Positions 26,188 through 34,092 of a stretch of DNA of 64,000 nt are shown piece by piece. Origin of the DNA: Streptomyces sp. PCS3-D2. Lineage in GTDB: Bacteria > Actinomycetota > Actinomycetes > Streptomycetales > Streptomycetaceae. Below the pieces are notes generated by a model, which searched no databases, was not told the origin of the DNA, and saw only the letters and a program-made list of their open reading frames with translations. Both the position numbers and the translations under genes were made by a program. Positions within the stretch are counted from its first letter, which is position 1. Each line of letters opens with the position of its first letter. The stretch lies in the NCBI RefSeq assembly GCF_000612545.2, contig NZ_CP097800.1:1922001-1986000 (forward strand). The letters are read 5' to 3'.

Positions 26188-27340
26188 CGTGGCCGGCCGG
26201 GCCGGACCGGCGGGACCGGCTGTGGCGAAGGGCCTGTCGACGGGCGCGTGCGCCGACCTGCTGCACCCCTCGGCCCGCACGCCGGGGGCGGCCGTCACCG
26301 CGCCGGCCCCGGCGCCCGCGGCGTCCCCCCGCGGACCCGCGCGGGCCGGACCGCTCCTCGCCTCGGCCCTCGTCCTGGCCGTCTCGGTGGCGGCCGCCAC
26401 CCGTGTCGGCACCGCCGAGGTGGGGTGGACCGACCTGGCCCGGGTGCTCGGGTCGCGGCTCGGGCTGGACGTCGAGGCGCTGCCGCCGCTGCTGGACTCG
26501 CTCGTGTGGGACCTGCGGCTGCCGCGGGTCCTGATGGCGGCCCTGGTCGGTGCCTCGCTGGCGGTCTGCGGCACGGTGCTCCAGGCGGTCACGCGCAACG
26601 CGCTCGCCGACCCGTACCTGCTCGGGGTCTCCTCGGGTGCCGGAGCAGGCGCGGTCGCCGTGGTCGTCCTCGGTGCGGGCGCGGGCACCCTCGGGATCAC
26701 CGGCGGCGCGCTCGCCGGGGCGCTGCTCGCCTTCGCGGGCCTGCTGCTCCTGCTGCGCCGCACCGGGCTGGACTCGGTCCGCATCGTGCTGACCGGCGTG
26801 GTCGTCGGCCAGCTCTTCACCGCGCTGACCTCGCTCGCCCTGATGGCCTCGGCCGACGCCGACACCACCCGCGCCGTCACCCACTGGCTGCTGGGCTCGC
26901 TGGCCCCGGCCCGCTGGGACGCCGTGCTGGTCTGCGCGATCGTCACGCCCCTGGGGCTGGCCGCAGCCTGGCTGTGCGCGAACGCCCTCGACGGGCTCGC
27001 CTTCGGCGCGGACACCGCCGCCTCCCTGGGGATCGGCGTACGGCGCACCCGGATGCTGCTGCTCGTGGTGACGGCCGCGCTCACCTCGGTCGCGGTGGCC
27101 ACCGTCGGCGCCATCGGTTTCGTGGGGCTGATCGTGCCGCACGGGGTGCGTTTCCTGGCCGGACCGCTGCACCGGGCGCTGCTGCCGCATGCGGCGCTCG
27201 CGGGCGCGGTGTTCCTGGTGTGGACCGACGCCCTGGCGCGGGTGGCCTTCGCCCCCCGGGAGGTGCCCGTCGGTGTGATCACCGCGCTCATCGGCGTCCC
27301 GCTGTTCCTGCTCGTCCTGCGCCGGAGGGGGGAGCTGTGA
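26177..27340 (+). CDS. ABC transporter permease, FecCD/BtuC family
   Basis: A 387-residue membrane subunit. After an Ala/Pro-rich extension of about 55 residues, not normal for the family, it shows the FecCD hallmarks LRLPRVLMAALVGASLAVCGTVLQAVTRNALADPYLLGVSSGAG and, near the C-terminus, GFVGLIVPHGVRFLAGPLHR. About nine or ten helices. It probably acts as a homodimer because only one permease gene is present. Confidence 0.92.
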   Translation: MPADVAGRAGPAGPAVAKGLSTGACADLLHPSARTPGAAVTAPAPAPAASPRGPARAGPLLASALVLAVSVAAATRVGTAEVGWTDLARVLGSRLGLDVEALPPLLDSLVWDLRLPRVLMAALVGASLAVCGTVLQAVTRNALADPYLLGVSSGAGAGAVAVVVLGAGAGTLGITGGALAGALLAFAGLLLLLRRTGLDSVRIVLTGVVVGQLFTALTSLALMASADADTTRAVTHWLLGSLAPARWDAVLVCAIVTPLGLAAAWLCANALDGLAFGADTAASLGIGVRRTRMLLLVVTAALTSVAVATVGAIGFVGLIVPHGVRFLAGPLHRALLPHAALAGAVFLVWTDALARVAFAPREVPVGVITALIGVPLFLLVLRRRGEL

Positions 27341-28149
27341 GGATCAGCGCCGAGGGGCTGAGCTGGTCGGTGTCGGGCACTCCCGTCGTCCGCGGGATCG
27401 GACTGGACATCGCACCAGGGGAGACCGTGGGGCTGCTCGGCGCCAACGGCTCGGGCAAGTCCTCGCTGCTGCGCTGCCTGGCCGGGCTGCGGGTGCCGGA
27501 CGCGGGCACGGTCCGCTACGACGGCGTGCCCGTGGGGGACCTCGGCCCCCGGGCGATCGCCCGCCGGGTCGCCTTCGTCGCCCAGGACTCCGGCCTCGAC
27601 ACCGACCTGCGCGTCGCCGACGTCGTCGGGCTGGGCCGGACCCCCTTCCGCGACCGCTGGCGCGGCCCGGACGCGCACGACCGGGCCGTGGTCGCCGCCG
27701 CGCTCGACCGCGTCGGACTCGGCGCGCTCGCCGGGCGCCCCTGGCGGAACCTGTCCGGCGGCGAGCGTCAACGGGCCCACATCGCCCGCGCCTTCGCCCA
27801 GCAGCCCTATGCACTGCTCCTCGACGAACCCACCAACCACCTCGACGTGAAACATCAGTTGGAACTGATGGAGCTGCTCGCCGCCACCGACCAGACGGTC
27901 CTCGTCGCCCTGCACGACCTGACTCTGGCCGCCCGCCACTGCGACCGGCTGCTGCTCGTACACGACGGCGCGCTGGTCGCCTCCGGCGCCCCCGACACCG
28001 TCCTGACCTCCGAGAACCTCGCCCGGGTCTTCGAGGTGGACGCCGAACTCCGCACCGACGCCCTGGGCAGGCCGTCGGTCACCTACCGCGGTCCCCTCCG
28101 GGGCACCGCTCCCGCCTCCCCGTCCGCTCTCCGACAAGGAACCCGATGA
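27337..28149 (+). CDS. ABC transporter ATP-binding protein, FepC/BtuD type
   Basis: A 270-residue ATPase: Walker A GANGSGKS (residues 35-42), Q-loop VAQDS, signature LSGGERQRAHIARAF, Walker B LLLDEPTNHLD and H-loop ALHDL. The GTG start overlaps the permease stop (GTGA) after GGAGGGGGGAG. It completes a three-subunit importer and is itself overlapped by the next gene (ATGA), placing the downstream enzymes in the same translational unit. Confidence 0.95.
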   Translation: MRISAEGLSWSVSGTPVVRGIGLDIAPGETVGLLGANGSGKSSLLRCLAGLRVPDAGTVRYDGVPVGDLGPRAIARRVAFVAQDSGLDTDLRVADVVGLGRTPFRDRWRGPDAHDRAVVAAALDRVGLGALAGRPWRNLSGGERQRAHIARAFAQQPYALLLDEPTNHLDVKHQLELMELLAATDQTVLVALHDLTLAARHCDRLLLVHDGALVASGAPDTVLTSENLARVFEVDAELRTDALGRPSVTYRGPLRGTAPASPSALRQGTR

Positions 28150-29039
28150 CGACACCGACGCGACCCCAGCCCCAGCCCCGGCCCGAGCCCCGCCCCCTGA
28201 GGACCCCCGCTCCCGGGCCCGCAGCCGCACCGGCGGCCTCCGTCGACGCCCTGATCGAGGCCGTGCTGGCCGGCGAACACGGCCCGCAGCCCGGCGGACT
28301 GGTGGCGACCAGCGTGTTCTGGATCCACCACGGAACCCGGCTGGCCGGCGGCGACACCACCTACCTCAATCAGTACGTCCTGGTCCGCCTCGGCGGCTCC
28401 TTCGGCGGCTGCGCCTTCGAGGCCGGCGAAATCGACCCGGCGGTCTGCCACGACGCCTCCGGCGCTCCGCTCGACGTCCTGCTGCGCGAGGCGCCGCACC
28501 CGCTGCGGATCGCCGCGCTCGACGCCTACCTGGCCGGGCGGCGCCCGCACCGCGACTCCGGCGCGGAGGCGGTCACCCTGCCCGCCGGCACCCCCGAGGT
28601 GCGCGCGCTGGCCCGCGACGCGGCGATCGCCGGGCTGCTGGACATCGACCGCGGCGCCGCGGTCGGCCTCATCGGCGTGGTGAACCCGCTGATCGCGGCG
28701 ATCCGCGAGCGCGGCGGCGAACCGCTGCCCTGCGACTTCAACCTCAGGACCACCCAGTGGGGCGACCCGGTCACCAGCGACATGCACGAGGTCCTGGAGC
28801 GCGCCGACGCCGTCGTCGCCACCGGCATGACCCTGAGCAACGGCTCCTTCGACGTCATCCTGGACCGCTGCCGCACCCGTGGAATCCCGCTCGTCGTCTA
28901 CGCCCAGAGCGGCAGCGCCGTGGCCCGTGCCTTCCTCGGTGCCGGGGTGACCGCCCTGTCCGCCGAGCCGTTCCCCTTCTCCCAGTTCAGCGCCGACCCG
29001 ACCACGCTGTACCGCTACCGGACGGCGGCCCCGGCGTGA
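28146..29039 (+). CDS. DUF364-type Rossmann-like (putative heavy-metal chelation) protein
   Basis: A 297-residue protein. A Pro-rich N-terminus (about 35 residues) precedes an N-terminal alpha/beta domain. The C-terminal DUF364 pattern follows: IGVVNPLIAAIRERG, PCDFN, EVLERADAVVATGMTLSNGSFDVILDRC, then VYAQSGSAVARAFLGAGV. DUF364 members often neighbour metal-uptake ABC systems, and Pfam lists the domain as putative heavy-metal chelation. No biochemical role is established. The ATGA overlap with the ATPase gene and GTGA overlap with the kinase gene make a coupled block. Confidence 0.75.
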   Translation: MTTPTRPQPQPRPEPRPLRTPAPGPAAAPAASVDALIEAVLAGEHGPQPGGLVATSVFWIHHGTRLAGGDTTYLNQYVLVRLGGSFGGCAFEAGEIDPAVCHDASGAPLDVLLREAPHPLRIAALDAYLAGRRPHRDSGAEAVTLPAGTPEVRALARDAAIAGLLDIDRGAAVGLIGVVNPLIAAIRERGGEPLPCDFNLRTTQWGDPVTSDMHEVLERADAVVATGMTLSNGSFDVILDRCRTRGIPLVVYAQSGSAVARAFLGAGVTALSAEPFPFSQFSADPTTLYRYRTAAPA

Positions 29040-30145
29040 TCCCGGCGACCCGCCGCGACTCCCCCGCCGCCGACCGCCACGGAGCCGGGCACGCGCCCTG
29101 CCACCACGGCGAGATCCTCCAGGGCGTCTTCCTCGACGCCGCCGGGCGCCGCTGCGCCGGCCTGGTCACCCTGCCCATGGGCGGCCCGGGGAGCCGGGCC
29201 GCGTTCACCCGGCGGCCCGGCACCCCGCCGGAGCGGCTGGGCGTGCGGCCCGGCGACCGTACGAAGGCCGCGCGCGCGGCGGCCCTGGCCGTCGAGGAGT
29301 GCTCCCGGCGGTGCGGCGAGCCGCCCTGTGGCGGGGAGCTGCGGCTCTCCGGAGACATCCCGGTGGGGCTGGGCATGGGCAGTTCCACCAGCGACGTCAT
29401 CGCGGCGGTCCGCGCGGTGGCGGACTCCTACGGGATGCGGCTGCCGGCCGCCGCCGTCGCCCGGCTCGCGGTCCGCGCCGAGCTGGCCTGCGACCCCCTG
29501 ATGCTCGACACCCGCCCGGTGCTGTTCGCCCAGCGCGAGGGGCGGGTGCTGGAGGTGCTCGGTCACCGCCTGCCGCCCCTCGTGGTCGTGGGCTGCGCGC
29601 TCGGCGGGGGCGCGCCCGTGGACACCCTCTCGCTCCCGGCCCGGGCGCTCGACGACCACGACGTACGCGCCTTCGAGCGGCTGCGGGTGCTGCTGCGGCG
29701 GGCCGTGGCCACCGGCGACGCCGCCCTGCTCGGCCGGGTGGCGACGGCGAGCGCCCGGCGCGGGCAACGGCTCCTGCGCCACCCGGAGTTCGACGCACTC
29801 GTCGGCATCGCCGGGCGGCTGGAGGCCGTAGGGGTCCAGATCGCGCACAGCGGCGCGGTCGCCGGGCTGCTGCTGGATGCGGCCGCCCCGGGGCTGCGCC
29901 ACCGGATCCGCGGCTGCGTGCGGGCCCTGGAGAGCGAAGGCATCCCCGTCACCCGCACGTTCACGACCTTCCCGGCCCCTCCCGGCTGCTCCGCCCCGCC
30001 AGGCCGGGCGGACCGGGCGGACCGGCCAGACCTTCCGAACGTCCCGACGACCAAGGAGTCCCCGAGTGGACCAGCACATCGCGGAGGCCATCGGCCGACC
30101 GGACCTGATACGCCTCGACGACCGGCTCGTCTGCCTGCGCTTTGA
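29036..30145 (+). CDS. GHMP-family kinase, PduX-like (small amino-acid or alcohol kinase)
   Basis: A 369-residue kinase. The GHMP motif 2 is PVGLGMGSSTSDVIAA (ATP loop), very close to L-threonine kinase PduX (PVGKGxxSSTAD). The N-terminal CHHGEILQGVF also recalls that family, and the motif-3 region is VQIAHSGAVAGLLLD. The last 60 residues (PAPPGCSAPPGRADRADR... onward) look unconstrained, and the reading frame runs 80 bp into the next gene. Likely reaction: ATP-dependent phosphorylation of the hydroxyl of serine, threonine or a similar compound, possibly to activate it for the PLP enzyme downstream. The substrate is inference. Confidence 0.78.
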   Translation: MIPATRRDSPAADRHGAGHAPCHHGEILQGVFLDAAGRRCAGLVTLPMGGPGSRAAFTRRPGTPPERLGVRPGDRTKAARAAALAVEECSRRCGEPPCGGELRLSGDIPVGLGMGSSTSDVIAAVRAVADSYGMRLPAAAVARLAVRAELACDPLMLDTRPVLFAQREGRVLEVLGHRLPPLVVVGCALGGGAPVDTLSLPARALDDHDVRAFERLRVLLRRAVATGDAALLGRVATASARRGQRLLRHPEFDALVGIAGRLEAVGVQIAHSGAVAGLLLDAAAPGLRHRIRGCVRALESEGIPVTRTFTTFPAPPGCSAPPGRADRADRPDLPNVPTTKESPSGPAHRGGHRPTGPDTPRRPARLPAL

Positions 30146-31064
30146 GACCATGAAGGTGGTCTCCGCCCTCGCCGCGGTCCGCCACCTCCTCGACACGGGA
30201 GCGGTGCGGCCCGGCGACACCCTGCTGGACAGCTCCAGCGGGATCTACGCGTACGCCCTCGCGCTGGCCTGCCACCGGCACGGCATGCGCTGCCACATCG
30301 TCGGCTCGACGACGGTCGACCGCACCCTGCGCACCCAACTCGCCGTCCTCGGCGCGACCCTGGAGCAGATGGAGCCCTGCAGCGACCTGAAACTGGACCA
30401 GAAACGGCGCGTCGAGCGCGTACACGAGATCCTCGCCGAACACCCCAGCCACCACTGGATGCGGCAGTACCACGACGACGTCCACTACCTGGGCTACCGG
30501 GCCGTGGCCGACCTGATCCGCCGGTCGGCGCGCGGTGCGGAACTCACCGTCGTCGGCGGGGTCGGCTCGGGGGCCTCGACCGGAGCCCTCGCCCACTACC
30601 TGCGCGAGGAGGCGCCCGGTACCGAGCTGGTCGGCGTACAGCCCTTCGGCAGCGTCACCTTCGGTGCGGAGCACGTCGCCGACCCTGAGATCATCATCGC
30701 GGGCATCGGCAGCTCCATCCCCTTCGGCAACGTCCGCCATGCGTCCTACGACGCGCTCCACTGGATCTCGTTCGACGCCGCCCTCGCCGGCGGCGTCGAC
30801 CTGCTGCGCCGGCACGCGGTGTTCGCCGGGCTGTCCAGCGGGGCCGGCTACCTCGCCGCCCGCTGGGAGCGCGACCGCTCGCCCGGTCGCACGGTCCTCT
30901 TCGTCGCCGCCGACACCGGTCACCGCTACGTGGACACCGTGTACGCGCGGCACCGCGAGGCCGTCCCCATCGGCTCGCTGGCTCCCCGCCAGGTCACCCG
31001 CCGGGAGGAACTGGCCCTGCCCTGGTCCCGGATGGACTGGAACCGGGCGGACGCCCCCGCGTAG
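30066..31064 (+). CDS. PLP-dependent enzyme of the cysteine-synthase fold (SbnA-like candidate)
   Basis: A 332-residue fold-type II PLP enzyme. K30 (RFETMKVVSALAAV) is in the Schiff-base position, and GSGASTGAL is the phosphate-binding loop. In place of the usual SGNTG substrate loop it has DSSSGIYAYAL, so the conserved Asn that contacts PLP is missing. The GTG start at 30066 follows AAGGAGTCCCC. Together with the kinase just upstream it could perform a beta-replacement on an O-phospho-amino acid, as SbnA does in staphyloferrin B synthesis. That is hypothesis, not seen in sequence. Confidence 0.75.
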   Translation: MDQHIAEAIGRPDLIRLDDRLVCLRFETMKVVSALAAVRHLLDTGAVRPGDTLLDSSSGIYAYALALACHRHGMRCHIVGSTTVDRTLRTQLAVLGATLEQMEPCSDLKLDQKRRVERVHEILAEHPSHHWMRQYHDDVHYLGYRAVADLIRRSARGAELTVVGGVGSGASTGALAHYLREEAPGTELVGVQPFGSVTFGAEHVADPEIIIAGIGSSIPFGNVRHASYDALHWISFDAALAGGVDLLRRHAVFAGLSSGAGYLAARWERDRSPGRTVLFVAADTGHRYVDTVYARHREAVPIGSLAPRQVTRREELALPWSRMDWNRADAPA

Positions 31065-31368
31065 GGATGCGGCGGGCTGCGGACCCGCTTCCCGGGGCGT
31101 GCGGTCCGGAGCCGATGGTGGTGCGCCGGCCCCGGTCTTCCCGCTCCATCCAGGCCGGGTGGAGCGGGAAGACCGGGGCCCGCACACGGCGTCCGTACGC
31201 CGTCCACGGAGCCTGGCGGCGACAGTCCGAAGGTGCGAAGGCGCTCCGAGGGTGCTGCAATGAGCTGGAGTGCTGCCCCTGCACCGTGCGGCGGGGAATG
31301 CGCCGCACGGAAACAGGCGGCGGCCCACGGCCGGTCACCCCCCACCGGACAGCACGTGAGGAGCCGTG
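31065..31368. other. 304-bp intergenic region after the metal cassette
   Basis: No ORF is supported. The left half holds a very strong terminator (31128-31180). The right half carries a smaller GTGCGGCG/CGCCGCAC hairpin near 31287-31308 and the ribosome-binding site of the next gene (GAGGAGCC). This marks the boundary between the metal cassette and the stress-gene run. Confidence 0.6.
31128..31180. terminator. 21-bp perfect hairpin, terminator of the metal cassette
   Basis: The arms at 31128-31148 and 31160-31180 are perfectly complementary over 21 bp (left arm begins GGCCCCGGTCTTCCCG), with an 11-nt loop. No T-tract follows. It lies 63 bp after the PLP-enzyme stop and is the longest perfect stem I found in the window. 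Confidence 0.85.
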
Positions 31369-31803
31369 ATGAGCGACGACATCGAAACGATGGGGCCCGT
31401 CGACTACCTGATCGTCGAGTTCCCCGGCAACAGGATGACCGGTGAGGGCTTCCCCCTGCTCGTCGATCTGGTGGAACGCAACATCATCCGCATCCTCGAC
31501 CTGGTCTTCGTCCGCAAGGATGCTGACGGTTCGGTCGTCGCACTGGAACTGAAGGACGCCGGCGGCGGTGAGATGGACCTCTCCGTCTTCGAGGGCGCGG
31601 CCTCCGGCCTGCTGGGCCAGGACGACATCGACGAGGCCGGTGCCGCTCTGGAAGCGGGCAGCTCGGCCGGCATCCTGGTGTACGAGAACGTCTGGGCGGC
31701 GCCGTTCGCCCGCGCCCTGCGGCGCGGCGGCGCGCAGTTGGTGGCCGGCGGCAGGATTCCCGTCCAGGCGCTGCTGGCCTCGCTCGACGCCATGGAGGCG
31801 TGA
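31369..31803 (+). CDS. DUF6325/DUF1269-like small protein
   Basis: A 144-residue soluble protein: MGPVDYLIVEFPGNRMTGEGFPLLVDLVERNIIRILDLVFVRKD opens the family pattern, and the C-terminus contains a VYENVWAAPFARALRRGGAQLVAGGRIP motif. The family is common in actinobacteria beside SHOCT-domain proteins and stress genes. GAGGAG precedes the ATG; a GTG one codon earlier is also possible. Function unknown. Confidence 0.75.
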   Translation: MSDDIETMGPVDYLIVEFPGNRMTGEGFPLLVDLVERNIIRILDLVFVRKDADGSVVALELKDAGGGEMDLSVFEGAASGLLGQDDIDEAGAALEAGSSAGILVYENVWAAPFARALRRGGAQLVAGGRIPVQALLASLDAMEA

Positions 31804-31925
31804 GCGCGGACCGCGGGCCGCGGGCGGCAGCAGTCCCGACTCCCCGTCCCGCGGCACATGACGACCTGCGGACCGGACGCGCGTTGCGGCCGTCCGCCCT
31901 TCGGCAACCTGGGAGATGACGCCCC

Positions 31926-32231
31926 ATGCCCGGACTTCTTCGTGGAGTCGCCCGCACCGCCGTCGTGGCCGGGACGGCCACCGCGGTCTCCAACCGCGTA
32001 TCGCGGCGGCAGGCGGGCCGCTGGTCCCAGCAGGAGTACGAACAGCAGCAGGCCGCGGCGCCGCCGCCCCCGCCGCAACCGGCCCAGGCCGCTCCTCCCC
32101 CTCCGCCGCCCCCCGGCGACGACATGAGCAGCAAGCTCGACCAACTGCAGAAGCTGGGCGAGTTGAAGGCCCAGGGGCTGCTGACCGAGGAGGAGTTCGC
32201 CCAGCAGAAGGCCAGGCTCCTCGCCGGCTGA
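31926..32231 (+). CDS. SHOCT-domain protein
   Basis: A 101-residue protein with a basic N-terminus (MPGLLRGVARTAVVAGTATAVSNRVSRRQ), a Gln-rich then polyproline linker (about residues 37-63), and a C-terminal SHOCT domain (KLDQLQKLGELKAQGLLTEEEFAQQKARLL). SHOCT domains are short oligomerisation modules. It lies between the DUF6325-like and ClC genes on the same strand. Confidence 0.85.
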   Translation: MPGLLRGVARTAVVAGTATAVSNRVSRRQAGRWSQQEYEQQQAAAPPPPPQPAQAAPPPPPPPGDDMSSKLDQLQKLGELKAQGLLTEEEFAQQKARLLAG

Positions 32232-32269
32232 CCGGCCGCTCGGTGGCGGGGGACGGGAAGGGATGACCC

Positions 32270-33631
32270 ATGACGGCACCGCGCACCCCGGCGCCCGCCG
32301 AGCCGCCCCCGGAGGGCGACCGGCTGCGGGACATGCTGCGCACGCCGGGCTACCTCAAGCTCCTCGTCCTGTGTGCGCTCATCGGCATCCCGGTCTCCCT
32401 GGCGGCGTTCTGGTTCCTGGTCGCCCTGCACGAGCTGGAGCACCTGGTGTGGGCCGATCTTCCGGAGGCGCTCGGCTGGAGCGGCCCACCCTGGTGGTGG
32501 CCGGTGCCGCTGCTGCTGCTGGCCGGCGTCCTGGTCGGGCTGGTGGTGACCCGCATGCCCGGCGCCGGCGGCCACATCCCCGCCTCGGGGCTGCACGCGG
32601 GAGGGGCCACCTCGGCCGCGCTGCCCGGCGTCATCCTGGCGGCGGTGCTCAGCCTGCCGCTGGGTGCGGCCCTCGGCCCGGAGGCCCCGCTGATCGCACT
32701 CGGCGGCGGGCTCGCGCTGCTGTTCCGGGACTTGGCCCAGGCGCCCACGACCCCGCAGAGCACGGCGATCCTGGGCGCGGCGGGGGCGGCCGCGGCCATC
32801 TCCGCGATCTTCGGCAACCCGCTGATCGGCGCCGTGCTGCTGATGGAGGTGGCCGGGGTGGGCGGACCGCAACTCTTCGCGATCATGCTGCCGGCGCTGC
32901 TGTCCAGCGGGGTCGGCGAGCTCGTGTTCACCGGCTTCGGCCGCTGGACGGGCCTGGCGACGGGCAGCCTGAAGCTGGACCTGGACGGCCCCTTCCCCCG
33001 CCTCGACGCCCCCGACGTGCTGTGGTCACTGCTGCTGGCGGTCGTCCTGGGCGTCTTCATGCACCTGGTGCTGGCCGGCGGCCGGTTCGCCTCCGTGTAC
33101 GTGGCCAGGCGGCCCGTGGCCCACACGGCCGTCTGCGCCGTGGCCGCCGGTGCCGCCGCAGCGCTCTACGCGCTGGTCACCGGCAACTCCCCGGTGGACG
33201 TCGCCTCGTCGGGCCAGGCCGTCATGGCCGACATGGCCGCCGATCCGCAGGCCTGGGGCATCGGGGCGCTGATCGCGGTCCTGCTGTGCAAGGGCGCGGC
33301 GTACGCGCTCTGCCTGGGCAGCCTGCGCGGCGGGCCGGTCTTCCCCGCCCTGTTCCTGGGAGCGGCCGCGGGTCTGCTGTTCGCGCCACTGCCGGGGCTG
33401 GGCGTCATTCCGGGCCTCGCGGCCGGCATGGCCGCCGCCACCACGTGCGCGCTGCGGATCCCGGTCAGCAGCGTGGTGCTCGTCGTGCTCCTGCTCGGCA
33501 GCGGCGCGATGATCCCCGTGATCATCCTCGCGTCCGTGGTCGCCTTCGTGGTCACCGAACTGCTGCCGCCCGGGCCCGAGGTGGCGCCAGTGGGCCTGCC
33601 GGTCGCGACCCGCGGGGCCGGAGCGAAGTGA
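32270..33631 (+). CDS. ClC-family chloride channel/antiporter
   Basis: A 453-residue membrane protein. The selectivity-filter regions appear as GAGGHIPASGLHAGG (in place of GSGIP) and GAALGPEAPLIALGGG (in place of GREGP), and RGGPVFPALFLGAAAG is the third motif. ClC proteins exchange chloride for protons or conduct anions, often under acid or osmotic stress. The diverged first motif makes the transported ion uncertain. It belongs to the same-strand stress run. Confidence 0.88.
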   Translation: MTAPRTPAPAEPPPEGDRLRDMLRTPGYLKLLVLCALIGIPVSLAAFWFLVALHELEHLVWADLPEALGWSGPPWWWPVPLLLLAGVLVGLVVTRMPGAGGHIPASGLHAGGATSAALPGVILAAVLSLPLGAALGPEAPLIALGGGLALLFRDLAQAPTTPQSTAILGAAGAAAAISAIFGNPLIGAVLLMEVAGVGGPQLFAIMLPALLSSGVGELVFTGFGRWTGLATGSLKLDLDGPFPRLDAPDVLWSLLLAVVLGVFMHLVLAGGRFASVYVARRPVAHTAVCAVAAGAAAALYALVTGNSPVDVASSGQAVMADMAADPQAWGIGALIAVLLCKGAAYALCLGSLRGGPVFPALFLGAAAGLLFAPLPGLGVIPGLAAGMAAATTCALRIPVSSVVLVVLLLGSGAMIPVIILASVVAFVVTELLPPGPEVAPVGLPVATRGAGAK

Positions 33632-33645
33632 GGAAGGAGCACGTC

Positions 33646-34086
33646 ATGGCAGATCACGTGAGCGGAGTCCGGCCGAAGGCCGCTGCGCCGGCCGCCGGCA
33701 GGGCCGGCTTGGGCGCCCTGGACGGCTGGCTGTACTTCGCCGGGTTCCTGATGGTCTTCGGCGGCCTGGCGACGTTGTCCTCGGGCATCTCCGCGATCGC
33801 CGGGGACGAGGTCTTCCTCTCCACCCCGGACTACGCCTACGCGTTCGGCCTCACGGGCTGGGGCTGGGTCCAGCTCGTCCTGGGCGTCGTCCTCTTCTGC
33901 GCCGGAATCGCCGTGCTCCGGGGCGCCCTGTGGGCCCGAGTCGTCGGCATCGTGTTCGCGGGTCTCAGCATGGTCTCCGGCTTCATGTGGCTTCCGTACG
34001 CGCCGTTGCGGACCCTGGTACTCCTGGCCGTCGACGGCCTGATCGTCTGGGCGCTGTGCACGGCCCCCCGTCCGACGAAGGACTGA
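33646..34086 (+). CDS. DUF7144-like four-helix membrane protein
   Basis: A 146-residue protein with four membrane helices (LYFAGFLMVFGGLATLSSGI, WGWVQLVLGVVLFCAGIAVL, WARVVGIVFAGLSMVSGFMW, RTLVLLAVDGLIVWALC). The spacing and the WARVVGI motif fit the DUF7144 family of actinobacteria. ATG 33646 follows GAAGGAGC. Unknown function; a frequent member of stress-gene clusters. Confidence 0.75.
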   Translation: MADHVSGVRPKAAAPAAGRAGLGALDGWLYFAGFLMVFGGLATLSSGISAIAGDEVFLSTPDYAYAFGLTGWGWVQLVLGVVLFCAGIAVLRGALWARVVGIVFAGLSMVSGFMWLPYAPLRTLVLLAVDGLIVWALCTAPRPTKD

Positions 34087-34092
34087 GCCGCG

